Shown piece after piece: positions 1 through 6,341 of a stretch of 7,429 nucleotides of DNA (position 1 is its first letter; the number at the start of each line of letters is the position of its first letter). The translations under genes and the position numbers were made by a program. Origin of the DNA: an uncultured Ruminococcus sp. (GTDB lineage Bacteria > Bacillota > Clostridia > Oscillospirales > Ruminococcaceae). The DNA is taken from the NCBI GenBank assembly GCA_947175005.1, contig CAMWLD010000109.1:1-7429 (forward strand), in the 5' to 3' direction. Below the pieces are notes generated by a model. It saw only the letters and a list, made by a program, of their open reading frames with translations. It made no database searches and was not told the DNA's origin.

Positions 1-37
1 GATTTCCATGAACATCTGAGAATACTGCTATTTTCAT
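1..37 (-). CDS. Metallophosphoesterase, N-terminal 12 codons only (cut by window edge)
   Basis: Reading leftward from the ATG at 37-35, the fragment encodes MKIAVFSDVHGN and then runs off the window. A hydrophobic beta strand followed by S-D-x-H-G-N is the first metal-binding motif of the calcineurin-like metallophosphoesterase superfamily (Asp8 and His10 would bind the metal pair), in the YfcE/MJ0936-like style where it sits at the extreme N-terminus. A strong ribosome binding site, AAGGAAGGA (complement of 44-52), precedes the ATG by about six bases, and a perfect promoter lies upstream. Members of this group are small cytoplasmic phosphodiesterases or phosphatases with varied substrates. 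Nothing visible here fixes the substrate. The family call rests on one motif, but its position and the good initiation signals make it likely. Confidence 0.75.
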   Translation of the reverse strand, partial: MKIAVFSDVHGN

Positions 38-127
38 AACTAATCCTTCCTTTTTCTCTATGAATATTGCCGATTGTCTGTCATAACAGAAAACTATCAT
101 TGCAAATTTCGATTTATCTTAGTAATA

Positions 128-156
128 ATTATACATCAAAGCCGTTACATTGTCAA
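128..156 (-). promoter_or_regulatory. Perfect-consensus sigma-A promoter for the metallophosphoesterase gene
   Basis: On the minus strand the -35 box TTGACA (complement of 151-156) and the -10 box TATAAT (complement of 128-133) are both exact consensus and are separated by the optimal 17 bp. Transcription would start near 121, giving a 5' untranslated leader of roughly 80 bases before the ATG at 37. A short palindrome, CTGT-CATA-ACAG (78-89), lies in that leader, but no known riboswitch fold was recognised. The boxes are seen directly; activity is inferred. Confidence 0.85.
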
Positions 157-202
157 TAGAAACGCCATAGCACTTTTGACTGAAAATATAAGTGCCATGG
201 CG
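157..202 (-). terminator. Long hairpin, probable terminator downstream of galT
   Basis: Two 13-base arms (163-175 and 190-202) flank a 14-base loop. Read as plus-strand RNA there is one A-C mismatch. Read as minus-strand RNA the same position is a G-U pair, so all 13 positions pair. The minus-strand stem is followed by UUUCUAUU, a short imperfect U-rich tail. This favours a role at the end of the galT transcript, whose stop codon is about 70 bases before the hairpin. The tail is weaker than in textbook terminators and runs into the -35 box of the next promoter. Confidence 0.6.
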
Positions 203-221
203 AAAACTTCTTTATGAGTAC

Positions 222-237
222 CCGTCTTTCGGGACGG
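222..237. other. Small hairpin in the galT 3' untranslated region
   Basis: CCGTC (222-226) and GACGG (233-237) form a 5-bp GC-rich stem. On the plus strand an additional U-G pair would close a UUCG tetraloop; on the minus strand (galT mRNA) the loop is six bases. Neither side has a U-tract, so it is not a terminator by itself. It could stabilise the 3' end of galT mRNA together with the larger hairpin at 163-202, but this is inference. Confidence 0.35.
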
Positions 238-271
238 CTTGTTGTTATGGGGCAGAGTTCATGAAAAAATA

Positions 272-1783
272 TTACTGTGCAAATATCTCCATGAATTTGT
301 CAAATGCCGCCATTCCCTCGGAAGTGCGCTTGTACACTCCTGCGTGCTCCAGTACCTTGGCAAACACTTTGCCTATTTCTTCCTTGATAATGTCGTGAAC
401 ATTTTCCGCTGTAATCTCACGGCGTGCGGCAAATTCCTCCGCCCAGTCGGCGTGGATGCTCAGCTCGGGGTCGTTTCGCACTGCGTCAACGCCCCCTGTT
501 ACCAGCGCTTGCGCCAGGTGTTCGGTTTCATCTTTCAGCCTTGCGGGCAGCACTGCCAGTCCCATTACCTCGATAAGCCCTATATTTTCCTTTTTGATAT
601 GGTGCAGCTCGGCATGAGGGTGATATACGCCAAGGGGGTGCTCGGGAGTGGTGATATTATTTCGCAGTACTAAGTCCAGTTCGAAATTATCCCCGTTTTT
701 GCGGGCAATGGGGGTAATGGTATTATGCGGCTCGCCGTCGGTTTCGGCATATATAAATGCTTCCTCGTCGGTATATCCCCGCCATGCGGTGAGAATTTTA
801 TCCGCAAGCTCAACAAGCCTTGCGCTGTCGGGAGAAGCTATGCGGATTACCGACATAGGCCATTTGACCCTGCCCACCTTCACATCTGCAAAGCCCTTGA
901 GGGTATATTCCTTTTCAATGGGGGCGACCGCCATAGGGAACGTATACCGTCCCCCCTGGAAATGCTCGTGGGAGAGTATAGAACCGCCTACTATGGGCAG
1001 GTCTGCATTTGACCCTATCATATAATGAGGGAACTGCGCCACAAAATCAAACAGCTTCCCGAAAGCCGCTTTGTCGATAACCATGGGGGTGTGGGCAGTG
1101 TTGAAGAGTATGCAGTGTTCGTTGTAATATACATAGGGGGAGTACTGGAGGCCCCATTTTGCGCCGCCTATCTCCACGGGTATCACTCTGTGGTTCTGCC
1201 TTGCGGGGTGATTCACCCGTCCCGCATAGCCCTCATTTTCCGCACACAAAAGACACTTGGGATAGCCGCTTTGGGGGGCGTTTTTGGCGGCAGCGATCGC
1301 CTTGGGGTCTTTTTCGGGCTTGGATAGATTTATGGTAATGTCGAGTTCGCCGTATTCGGTCCCGGCTTTCCATTTGATATCCTTGGCAATTCTGTCGCGG
1401 CGGATATAGTTGGTATTGCGGCTGAAATCATAGTAAAAGTCCGTTGCCGCTTCGGGTGACTGGGCATAAAGCTCGGCAAATTTCGCTCTTACAACGGAGG
1501 GCGGCGGGGTAATACAGCCCATTAGCTTTGTATCAAAAAGGTCTTTATAAGTAACGCTGTCCTCGCAAAGTCCCTTTTCGCAGGCATACTCCAGCAGCCC
1601 CGACAAAATTTCGGGCAATTCCATTTCGGGCAGCTTGCTTTCAAGCACATTTTCGGGTTCGGTGAATTCGTCCCTTTGAAGAACCTCCAGCAGACGGTTT
1701 ACGCAGTATATCTTGTCTCCGGGGTCGACCATTCCTGTTTTAACGCCGTAATTCACCAGTGCGGCAATGTAAGTGTCTACCAT
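272..1783 (-). CDS. galT: UDP-glucose--hexose-1-phosphate uridylyltransferase, class II (GalT)
   Basis: This cytoplasmic Leloir-pathway enzyme transfers UMP between UDP-glucose and galactose 1-phosphate, giving UDP-galactose and glucose 1-phosphate. The 503-residue length fits the class II family found in Firmicutes (about 490-510), not the shorter class I enzyme of E. coli (about 350). Family landmarks are the K-C-L-L-C-A-E-N-E-G-Y-A-G stretch (residues 176-188), the nucleophile loop S-H-E-H-F (271-275; His272 and His274 correspond to the catalytic His-x-His), and the C-terminal block from G-V-Y-H-P-H (385-390) through H-H-I-K-K-E-N-I-G to V-M-G-L-A (406-410). There is no signal peptide. The ATG at 1783 is preceded nine bases away by AAGGAG (complement of 1793-1798), which supports the start. 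It is divergent from a beta-galactosidase, which would supply galactose. No galK or galE is in the window. Confidence in the family is very high. Confidence 0.96.
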   Translation of the reverse strand: MVDTYIAALVNYGVKTGMVDPGDKIYCVNRLLEVLQRDEFTEPENVLESKLPEMELPEILSGLLEYACEKGLCEDSVTYKDLFDTKLMGCITPPPSVVRAKFAELYAQSPEAATDFYYDFSRNTNYIRRDRIAKDIKWKAGTEYGELDITINLSKPEKDPKAIAAAKNAPQSGYPKCLLCAENEGYAGRVNHPARQNHRVIPVEIGGAKWGLQYSPYVYYNEHCILFNTAHTPMVIDKAAFGKLFDFVAQFPHYMIGSNADLPIVGGSILSHEHFQGGRYTFPMAVAPIEKEYTLKGFADVKVGRVKWPMSVIRIASPDSARLVELADKILTAWRGYTDEEAFIYAETDGEPHNTITPIARKNGDNFELDLVLRNNITTPEHPLGVYHPHAELHHIKKENIGLIEVMGLAVLPARLKDETEHLAQALVTGGVDAVRNDPELSIHADWAEEFAARREITAENVHDIIKEEIGKVFAKVLEHAGVYKRTSEGMAAFDKFMEIFAQ

Positions 1784-1824
1784 TATATCAATCTCCTTTT
1801 TGGAAATTTTTATTTATTAAAATA

Positions 1825-1853
1825 ATTATAGCATACTTTTTGCATAAATTCAA
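1825..1853 (-). promoter_or_regulatory. galT promoter
   Basis: On the minus strand TTGAAT (complement of 1848-1853; four of six consensus positions) and a perfect TATAAT (complement of 1825-1830) are separated by 17 bp. Transcription would start near 1818, about 35 bases before the ATG. The spacer holds a direct repeat, TATGC-AAAAAG-TATGC (complement of 1831-1846, 11-bp period), placing both copies on one face of the helix. This could be an activator or repressor contact, but it is unproven. Confidence 0.78.
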
Positions 1854-1918
1854 GAGGCTTTATAAATTTCCCTCGACCGCAACTTTAAGAAAAATTTCAC
1901 CGAATTTAAAATAAATCA

Positions 1919-1934
1919 TTGCATTCGTCTGCAA
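1919..1934. promoter_or_regulatory. LacI/CcpA-type operator candidate
   Basis: TTGCATTCGTCTGCAA is a 16-bp imperfect palindrome centred exactly on a CG step. Its half-sites are TTGCATTC and TTGCAGAC (six of eight positions identical). LacI-family regulators, including CcpA, typically bind palindromes with a central CG. Against a degenerate cre pattern (WTGNAARCGNWWNCAW) it matches 13 of 16 positions. It covers the -35 box of the beta-galactosidase promoter and extends into the spacer, where bound protein should block RNA polymerase. The palindrome is seen; the regulator is inferred. Confidence 0.5.
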
Positions 1935-1947
1935 AATGTGTTATAAT
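1919..1947 (+). promoter_or_regulatory. Extended -10 promoter for the GH35 beta-galactosidase gene
   Basis: A perfect TATAAT at 1942-1947 is preceded by TGT (1939-1941), which makes an extended -10 element. The -35 position 17 bp upstream reads TTGCAT (1919-1924; only the TTG matches), a weak box that the extended -10 can compensate. The inferred start near 1954 gives a leader of about 20 bases. It lies downstream of the ATG at 1936, so that upstream codon cannot be used from this promoter. Confidence 0.75.
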
Positions 1948-1959
1948 TTTAAAAAACAT

Positions 1960-1968
1960 AAAGGCGGT
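1960..1968 (+). promoter_or_regulatory. Ribosome binding site that fixes the beta-galactosidase start
   Basis: AAAGGCGGT ends six bases before the ATG at 1975, within normal Shine-Dalgarno spacing. The in-frame ATG at 1936 has no such site and lies upstream of the inferred transcription start. The protein therefore begins MQETFEIKED. Confidence 0.75.
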
Positions 1969-1974
1969 AAAACT

Positions 1975-3726
1975 ATGCAGGAAACATTTGAAATAAAAGA
2001 AGATTTTTACATAAGCGGCAAGCCCTTTAAAATTATTTCGGGAGCTATCCACTATTTCCGCACCGTGCCCGAATACTGGCATGACCGTTTGGAAAAGCTT
2101 GTAAATATGGGCTGCAACACGGTGGAGACTTATATCCCATGGAATTTCCACGAACCCGAAAAAGGCAAATTTCTTTGGCAGGGCGGCAGGGATATTGAAA
2201 AATTTATCGAGACCGCGGGTGAACTGGGACTTTACATGATAATCCGCCCGTCCCCCTACATATGCGCCGAATGGGAGTTCGGCGGTCTGCCTGCATGGCT
2301 GCTGGCGGATAAAAATATGCGGCTGAGGTGCTCATATAAGCCTTATCTTGAAGCGATAAGGGAATATTACAGCGAGCTTATGCCGAGGCTTGTCCCACAT
2401 CAGATAGACAGGGGCGGCAATATTATCATGGTGCAGATCGAAAACGAATACGGCTATTACGGCAACGACACTGCCTACCTTGAATTCCTGCGGGACACTA
2501 TGCGGGAAATGGACATAACCGTTCCCTTTGTTACCTCCGACGGCCCCTGGAGCGAGCCTATATTCAAATCGGGAATGGTGGACGGTGCGCTGCCTACGGG
2601 AAATTTCGGCTCGGCGGCGCAGTGGCAGTTCGGGCAGATGAGGAAGTTTATGGGAGATAACAAGCCCCTTATGTGCATGGAATTCTGGAACGGCTGGTTT
2701 GACGCATGGGGCGAGGAACACCATACCACACCCCCTCAAAAGGCTGCAGAGGAACTGAATGAGCTTCTGAAGCTGGGCAGTCTTAATTTCTATATGTTCG
2801 AGGGGGGCACGAATTTCGGATTTATGAGCGGGCGAAACAGCGGCAAGGATACTGCTGACGTTACCTCCTACGATTACGACGCCCCTCTTACGGAGGACGG
2901 TCAGATAACCGAAAAATACAGGCTTTTCAAGGAAGTCATCTCAAAATATGCTCCCGTTCGGGAAATTCCTCTTACAACAAATATCAAATGTAAAGCTTAC
3001 GGTGAGATAACCTGCTCGGGAAAAACTGATCTTTTCTCGGTTCTCCCGAAAATATCTGCTCCCGTTCATTCGGTCTATCCACTGACTATGGAGGAAACAG
3101 GGCAGAATTACGGCTATATCCTCTATCGGATTAATATGAAAAAAGGCGAGCCGTTAAACGAAATCCGCCTTGAAAATGCGGCGGACAGGGTGCAGTGCTA
3201 CAGGGACGGAGAATTTCTGTACACGGCTTTCGGAGAAAATATTCACGAAAAATTCGAGCCTGCTGTGAAAAGCGGAGGCAGTCACATAGACCTGCTGTCC
3301 GAAAATATCGGCAGGGAAAATTTCGGCACGGGACTGGAAAATCAGCGCAAGGGCATTTCGGGAGGCGTGAAGATAAACGATCACCGGTGCTTCGGCTATG
3401 AAATATTCCCACTGCCTCTTGAAGATAAGGACATAGCCGCTATAGATTTTTCCGAGGGCTATTCGGAAAACCGCCCCGCCTTTTACAGGTTTGAATTTAA
3501 TGCGGACGACCTTTGCGACACATTCCTCGATACCGCAGGCTTCGGCAAGGGCTGCGTATTTATAAACGGTTTTAACCTCGGGCGTTTTTGGGAAACAGGC
3601 CCTCAAAAGAGGCTGTATATCCCTGCGCCTTTGCTGAAAATGGGCAAAAACACGCTTGTTATCTTTGAGACCGAAGGAAAAAGCACAAACAAAATAACCC
3701 TGACCGATACTCCCGATTTGGGCTGA
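1975..3726 (+). CDS. Intracellular beta-galactosidase, glycoside hydrolase family 35
   Basis: This enzyme should cleave terminal beta-linked galactose by the retaining mechanism of GH35. From the ATG at 1975 it has 583 residues, like the compact bacterial GH35 enzymes. The TIM barrel covers roughly residues 8-325. Family signatures include I-S-G-A-I-H-Y-F-R (21-29), W-N-F-H-E-P-E (56-62) and R-P-S-P-Y-I-C-A-E-W-E-F-G-G-L-P (91-106). The acid/base Glu158 lies in Q-I-E-N-E-Y-G, the nucleophile Glu236 in C-M-E-F-W-N-G-W, and M-F-E-G-G-T-N-F-G at 274-282. The C-terminal half should form beta-sandwich domains, ending near N-G-F-N-L-G-R-F-W (531-539). There is no signal peptide or membrane segment, so the substrate must be imported. 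Its size and location resemble S. pneumoniae BgaC, which prefers Gal-beta-1,3-GlcNAc, but linkage preference cannot be read here. It is divergent from galT and has its own promoter and candidate operator. Confidence 0.95.
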   Translation: MQETFEIKEDFYISGKPFKIISGAIHYFRTVPEYWHDRLEKLVNMGCNTVETYIPWNFHEPEKGKFLWQGGRDIEKFIETAGELGLYMIIRPSPYICAEWEFGGLPAWLLADKNMRLRCSYKPYLEAIREYYSELMPRLVPHQIDRGGNIIMVQIENEYGYYGNDTAYLEFLRDTMREMDITVPFVTSDGPWSEPIFKSGMVDGALPTGNFGSAAQWQFGQMRKFMGDNKPLMCMEFWNGWFDAWGEEHHTTPPQKAAEELNELLKLGSLNFYMFEGGTNFGFMSGRNSGKDTADVTSYDYDAPLTEDGQITEKYRLFKEVISKYAPVREIPLTTNIKCKAYGEITCSGKTDLFSVLPKISAPVHSVYPLTMEETGQNYGYILYRINMKKGEPLNEIRLENAADRVQCYRDGEFLYTAFGENIHEKFEPAVKSGGSHIDLLSENIGRENFGTGLENQRKGISGGVKINDHRCFGYEIFPLPLEDKDIAAIDFSEGYSENRPAFYRFEFNADDLCDTFLDTAGFGKGCVFINGFNLGRFWETGPQKRLYIPAPLLKMGKNTLVIFETEGKSTNKITLTDTPDLG

Positions 3727-3746
3727 AAACTGCTTTAACCATACGC

Positions 3747-3789
3747 AAAAAATCCGGGCGGCTTACCTTTCAAACAGGTAAACCGCCCG
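3747..3789 (-). terminator. Strong intrinsic terminator between convergent genes
   Basis: Arms 3755-3768 and 3776-3789 form a 14-bp GC-rich stem with a 7-base loop. On the minus strand all 14 positions pair (one U-G), and the stem is followed by GA and six U residues (complement of 3747-3752). This is a textbook terminator for the comM operon, starting just after the comM stop at 3796. On the plus strand the same position is a C-A mismatch and the tail (AAAUAUUUAAUC) is less U-rich. It may also end the beta-galactosidase transcript, less efficiently. Confidence 0.92.
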
Positions 3790-3795
3790 AAATAT

Positions 3796-5328
3796 TTAAT
3801 CATCTTCAGTCCAATACTTCCTATCAAGGCTTCTGTACTGCACCGCCCTGCTGATGTGCTTCTTGCCTATTACCTCTTCGCCGTCCATATCCGCCGCCGT
3901 GCGGGCTACTTTTATTATACGCTCATACGCCCGTGCGGACAGACCCATTCGCTCAAACACGCCCTTGAGGGTCTTTGACGCCTCGTCCGTCACAGGGCAG
4001 ACCTTGTGAAGGATGTCGGCGGTTATCATAGCATTGCAGGTAATATCCGTGCCCGCAAAGCGCTTTGCCTGAATCTCCCTCACTGCTTCTATCCGTTTTC
4101 TTATGGCAGCGGAGCTTTCGGACTTTTCCGAAGAGGCAAGGTGCTCATATTCCACGGGGGCTACCTCCACATGAATATCAAACCTGTCCAGCAGCGGCCC
4201 CGAAATTCGGCTTATGTAAGTGTGAGCGGTCTTTGCGGGGCATATGCATTTGCGTGTTGGATGTCCCCTGTAGCCGCAGGGACAGGGATTCATAGCCCCC
4301 ACCAGCATAAAGCTGCATGGATAGGTGACAGTCCCCGAAGCCCGTGAAATAGTCACCTGCTTATCCTCCAAGGGCTGTCGGAGTATCTCCAGCGACTGCC
4401 TTGCAAATTCGGGCAGCTCGTCCAGAAAAAGCACCCCATTATGGGCAAGGGAAATTTCTCCCGGCTTCGGCACAGACCCTCCCCCCGAAAGCCCCGCAGG
4501 GGAAATGGTGTGGTGAGGCGAACGGAACGGCCGCCATGTAACAAGGGGATTATCCTTTGTGACAAGTCCGCATACCGAATGAACCCGCGTCGTTTCAATG
4601 GATTCCTTAAAACTCATTTCGGGCATTATGGTGGGCAGCCGCTTTGCCAGCATGGATTTGCCGCTGCCCGGAGGGCCTATCATAAGAATGTTATGTCCCC
4701 CTGCCGCCGCATATTCCAGAGCTTTTTTCGCCATATGCTGCCCCTTTACGTCCGCAAAATCCAGTCCCTCAAAATGCTCCCGTTTTGTCTGTACATATTT
4801 GGGCTGCGGCAGCAAGATCTCCCGCCTGTCAAAATGGGCAAGCACCTGTGAAACATTCTCCACTCCGTAAACAACGATACCCTCAACAACGCTTGCCTCA
4901 AAGGCGTTTTCCTCGGGGACGAAAACCGTGTCAAAGCCTATTTCAAGAGCCTTCAGCACCATAGGCAGCACGCCGTTCACAGGCCTTACGCTGCCGTCCA
5001 GCGCCAGTTCACCTATAAATGCAGCCCTTTCAAGATCGTCCTCAATATATCCCAGCGCTTTCATTATGGCTGCAAATATAGGCAGATCGTGCATACTTCC
5101 GGTCTTTTTCGTATCCGCAGGGGCAAGGTTCACCACTAAGTGCCCCTTGGGAAATTCCGCTCCGCAGCTGCGGAATGCCGCCTTGACCCGTTCCCTGCTT
5201 TCCTTAATTGCAGTGTCCCCCAACCCCACTATGTCGAACATGGGAAGACCCTTGCTTATCTCCGCCTCCACCGTTACACCGAAGGCATTCAGCCCGAAAA
5301 GTCCCAGTCCGTTTACCTTGGCAAACAT
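3796..5328 (-). CDS. comM: YifB/ComM family Mg-chelatase-like AAA+ ATPase
   Basis: ComM forms AAA+ hexamers; in Vibrio cholerae it is a helicase that drives branch migration as transforming DNA integrates. The 510 residues match the family's usual length. The N-terminal ChlI/Lon-S5-like domain spans about 1-170 (V-G-L-G-D-T-A-I-K-E-S-R-E-R-V at 34-48). The AAA+ core spans about 188-395, with Walker A G-P-P-G-S-G-K-S (218-225, Lys224), Walker B V-L-F-L-D-E-L (299-305), sensor-1 region A-M-N-P-C-P-C-G (345-352) and arginine-finger region L-L-D-R-F-D (379-384). A C-terminal domain (about 405-505) carries the sensor-2-like L-S-A-R-A-Y-E-R (473-480). Cysteines at 349, 351, 361 and 363 form the family's C-x-C...C-x-C cluster, possibly a metal site. 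Its ATG shares one base with the upstream hydrolase stop, and AAGGG lies about nine bases before it. A role in DNA uptake is inferred from the family; no other competence gene is visible. Confidence 0.95.
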   Translation of the reverse strand: MFAKVNGLGLFGLNAFGVTVEAEISKGLPMFDIVGLGDTAIKESRERVKAAFRSCGAEFPKGHLVVNLAPADTKKTGSMHDLPIFAAIMKALGYIEDDLERAAFIGELALDGSVRPVNGVLPMVLKALEIGFDTVFVPEENAFEASVVEGIVVYGVENVSQVLAHFDRREILLPQPKYVQTKREHFEGLDFADVKGQHMAKKALEYAAAGGHNILMIGPPGSGKSMLAKRLPTIMPEMSFKESIETTRVHSVCGLVTKDNPLVTWRPFRSPHHTISPAGLSGGGSVPKPGEISLAHNGVLFLDELPEFARQSLEILRQPLEDKQVTISRASGTVTYPCSFMLVGAMNPCPCGYRGHPTRKCICPAKTAHTYISRISGPLLDRFDIHVEVAPVEYEHLASSEKSESSAAIRKRIEAVREIQAKRFAGTDITCNAMITADILHKVCPVTDEASKTLKGVFERMGLSARAYERIIKVARTAADMDGEEVIGKKHISRAVQYRSLDRKYWTEDD

Positions 5329-5330
5329 CA
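5326..5330 (-). other. TGATG stop-start overlap coupling the hydrolase and comM
   Basis: On the minus strand the TGA stop of the alpha/beta hydrolase (5330-5328) and the ATG of comM (5328-5326) share base 5328. Such one-base overlaps usually mean cotranscription and translational coupling. A modest AAGGG within the last hydrolase codons can also guide reinitiation. Confidence 0.9.
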
Positions 5331-6284
5331 GCTGTTACCCTTGTTCTTCTGTCTTTTCATTCTTACGTCAAGCCAGTGCAAGACCTCGTCGTAAGCCTCA
5401 CTTTTGTTAAGCTCATTAAACACCTCATGGCGGCAGCCCTCGCATATTTTAATTTCCACATCGGAAAAGCCGTGAGACGTAAGTCCCTTGAATACCTGCA
5501 TAACACCCTTGCCGTAGCCTCCTATGGGGTCTTCCCCTCCCGCCAGAAGCATTAAAGGAATGTCTCTGCGCACTTTCTTGTACCATGATCTGTCCGAGCA
5601 GTAATCCAGCAGCATAAACAGGTCTCTGAATGCAGAAGCGGTAAATACGAAATTGCACTTTTCATCATTCACATACTTGTCAACTATCATCTCATCTCTT
5701 GTCAGCCAGTCAAAATCGGTCTTATTGTTTTTAATACGCGAGCAGGCATAGCCGAACATCAGATTATTTATTTTCGGGGAACGGCTTTTTACACCGTGAA
5801 GAATGATCTCCGAGTCCGCCAAAAGCTTTGCCGCAGGCAGCGCAGGATTCGGCCCAACCGTGCCCACAATGACAGCGCCGTCAATTTCCGAGGAATATTT
5901 GGCCAGATAGCACCGCAGTATCAGCGAGCCCATGGAATGGCCGATAACATAATGAGGCAGTCCCTTAAAAAGTTTCCGCCCGATGACCGACGTCCTGTGC
6001 AGATCGTTTATCAGATACATCCAGCCGTTATGCACAGCAAAATATCCCAGATCGTCCTTGCTTGCAGCGGAATTTCCGTGTCCCAAATGGTCGTTTGCGA
6101 TCACAGCAAAGCCGTGTCCGCAAAGAAAATCTATAAATTCCTCATATCTTTCTATATATTCGCACATCCCGTGAGAGAGCTGAATAAGCGCCTTTGCCTC
6201 GCCCTCGGGTCTGTAAACATAATAAGCAATATTGTCTGCCTTGTTTGAGCTGGGAAATGAACCTGTTGTTTTTGTAAAATTCAT
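5328..6284 (-). CDS. Alpha/beta hydrolase, serine aminopeptidase/monoacylglycerol lipase-like
   Basis: The 318-residue protein has the layout of the Hydrolase_4/PldB group, which includes monoacylglycerol lipases and lysophospholipases. The oxyanion-hole region is Q-L-S-H-G-M (35-40), followed by N-D-H-L-G-H-G-N-S (64-72). The nucleophile elbow is G-H-S-M-G (115-119, Ser117). Likely triad partners are Asp252 in A-G-G-E-D-P and His286 in C-R-H-E-V-F-N-E. A lid or cap probably occupies about 145-235. There is no signal peptide or transmembrane segment, and the C-terminus is basic, so it is probably cytoplasmic or peripherally membrane-bound. The substrate is likely a lipid ester, but this is inference. 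The start at 6284 is supported by AAGGAGA (complement of 6291-6297), six bases away. It lies 86 bases downstream of the recombinase gene and overlaps comM by one base, so all three are probably cotranscribed; no convincing promoter was seen in the 86-base gap. Confidence 0.9.
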   Translation of the reverse strand: MNFTKTTGSFPSSNKADNIAYYVYRPEGEAKALIQLSHGMCEYIERYEEFIDFLCGHGFAVIANDHLGHGNSAASKDDLGYFAVHNGWMYLINDLHRTSVIGRKLFKGLPHYVIGHSMGSLILRCYLAKYSSEIDGAVIVGTVGPNPALPAAKLLADSEIILHGVKSRSPKINNLMFGYACSRIKNNKTDFDWLTRDEMIVDKYVNDEKCNFVFTASAFRDLFMLLDYCSDRSWYKKVRRDIPLMLLAGGEDPIGGYGKGVMQVFKGLTSHGFSDVEIKICEGCRHEVFNELNKSEAYDEVLHWLDVRMKRQKNKGNS

Positions 6285-6341
6285 AAAAAGTCTCCTTAAA
6301 ATTTATTAAATGCAGGGAAATTAAATTTTTCGGTATTTCTT

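Larger units (their letters stand above)
1784..1974. promoter_or_regulatory. Divergent intergenic control region between galT and the beta-galactosidase gene
   Basis: This 191-base AT-rich gap contains two back-to-back promoters with inferred start sites near 1818 (leftward) and 1954 (rightward), about 135 bp apart. Both carry a perfect TATAAT preceded by a related element, TGCAAAA-(A/T)-GT-(A/G)-T. An operator-like palindrome lies at 1919-1934. No regulator gene is inside the gap. The stretch 1861-1918 has only A/T-rich runs, including AAATT...AATTT around 1892-1907, and no gene. Confidence 0.7.

Noticed and set aside
222..237. Small GC-rich hairpin as the galT terminator
   Set aside because: Only 5 bp is securely paired and no U-tract follows on either strand; the hairpin at 163-202 is the better candidate.
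239..673. Long plus-strand open frame opposite galT (144 codons), and similar frames at 648-1025 and 1025-1327
   Set aside because: They lie wholly or almost wholly antisense to a well-recognised gene, lack family motifs and good ribosome binding sites, and are expected by-products of GC-rich codon use.
1825..1853. Possible dif site (two Xer half-sites around a 6-bp centre)
   Set aside because: The A/T-rich stretch is not an inverted repeat with ATAA-N6-TTAT spacing; it is better explained as the galT promoter with a direct repeat.
1936..1974. Upstream in-frame ATG that would add 13 residues to the beta-galactosidase
   Set aside because: It overlaps the promoter just upstream of the -10 box, lies before the inferred transcription start, and has no ribosome binding site. 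The ATG at 1975 has AAAGGCGGT at good spacing and begins the family-like N-terminus.
3154..3606. Minus-strand open frame of 150 codons within the beta-galactosidase gene
   Set aside because: It is antisense to the conserved C-terminal half of the GH35 enzyme and has no independent support.
4928..5410. Plus-strand open frame of 160 codons opposite comM, and one at 5796-6248 opposite the hydrolase
   Set aside because: Both mirror strongly supported genes and show no recognisable motif or initiation signals.
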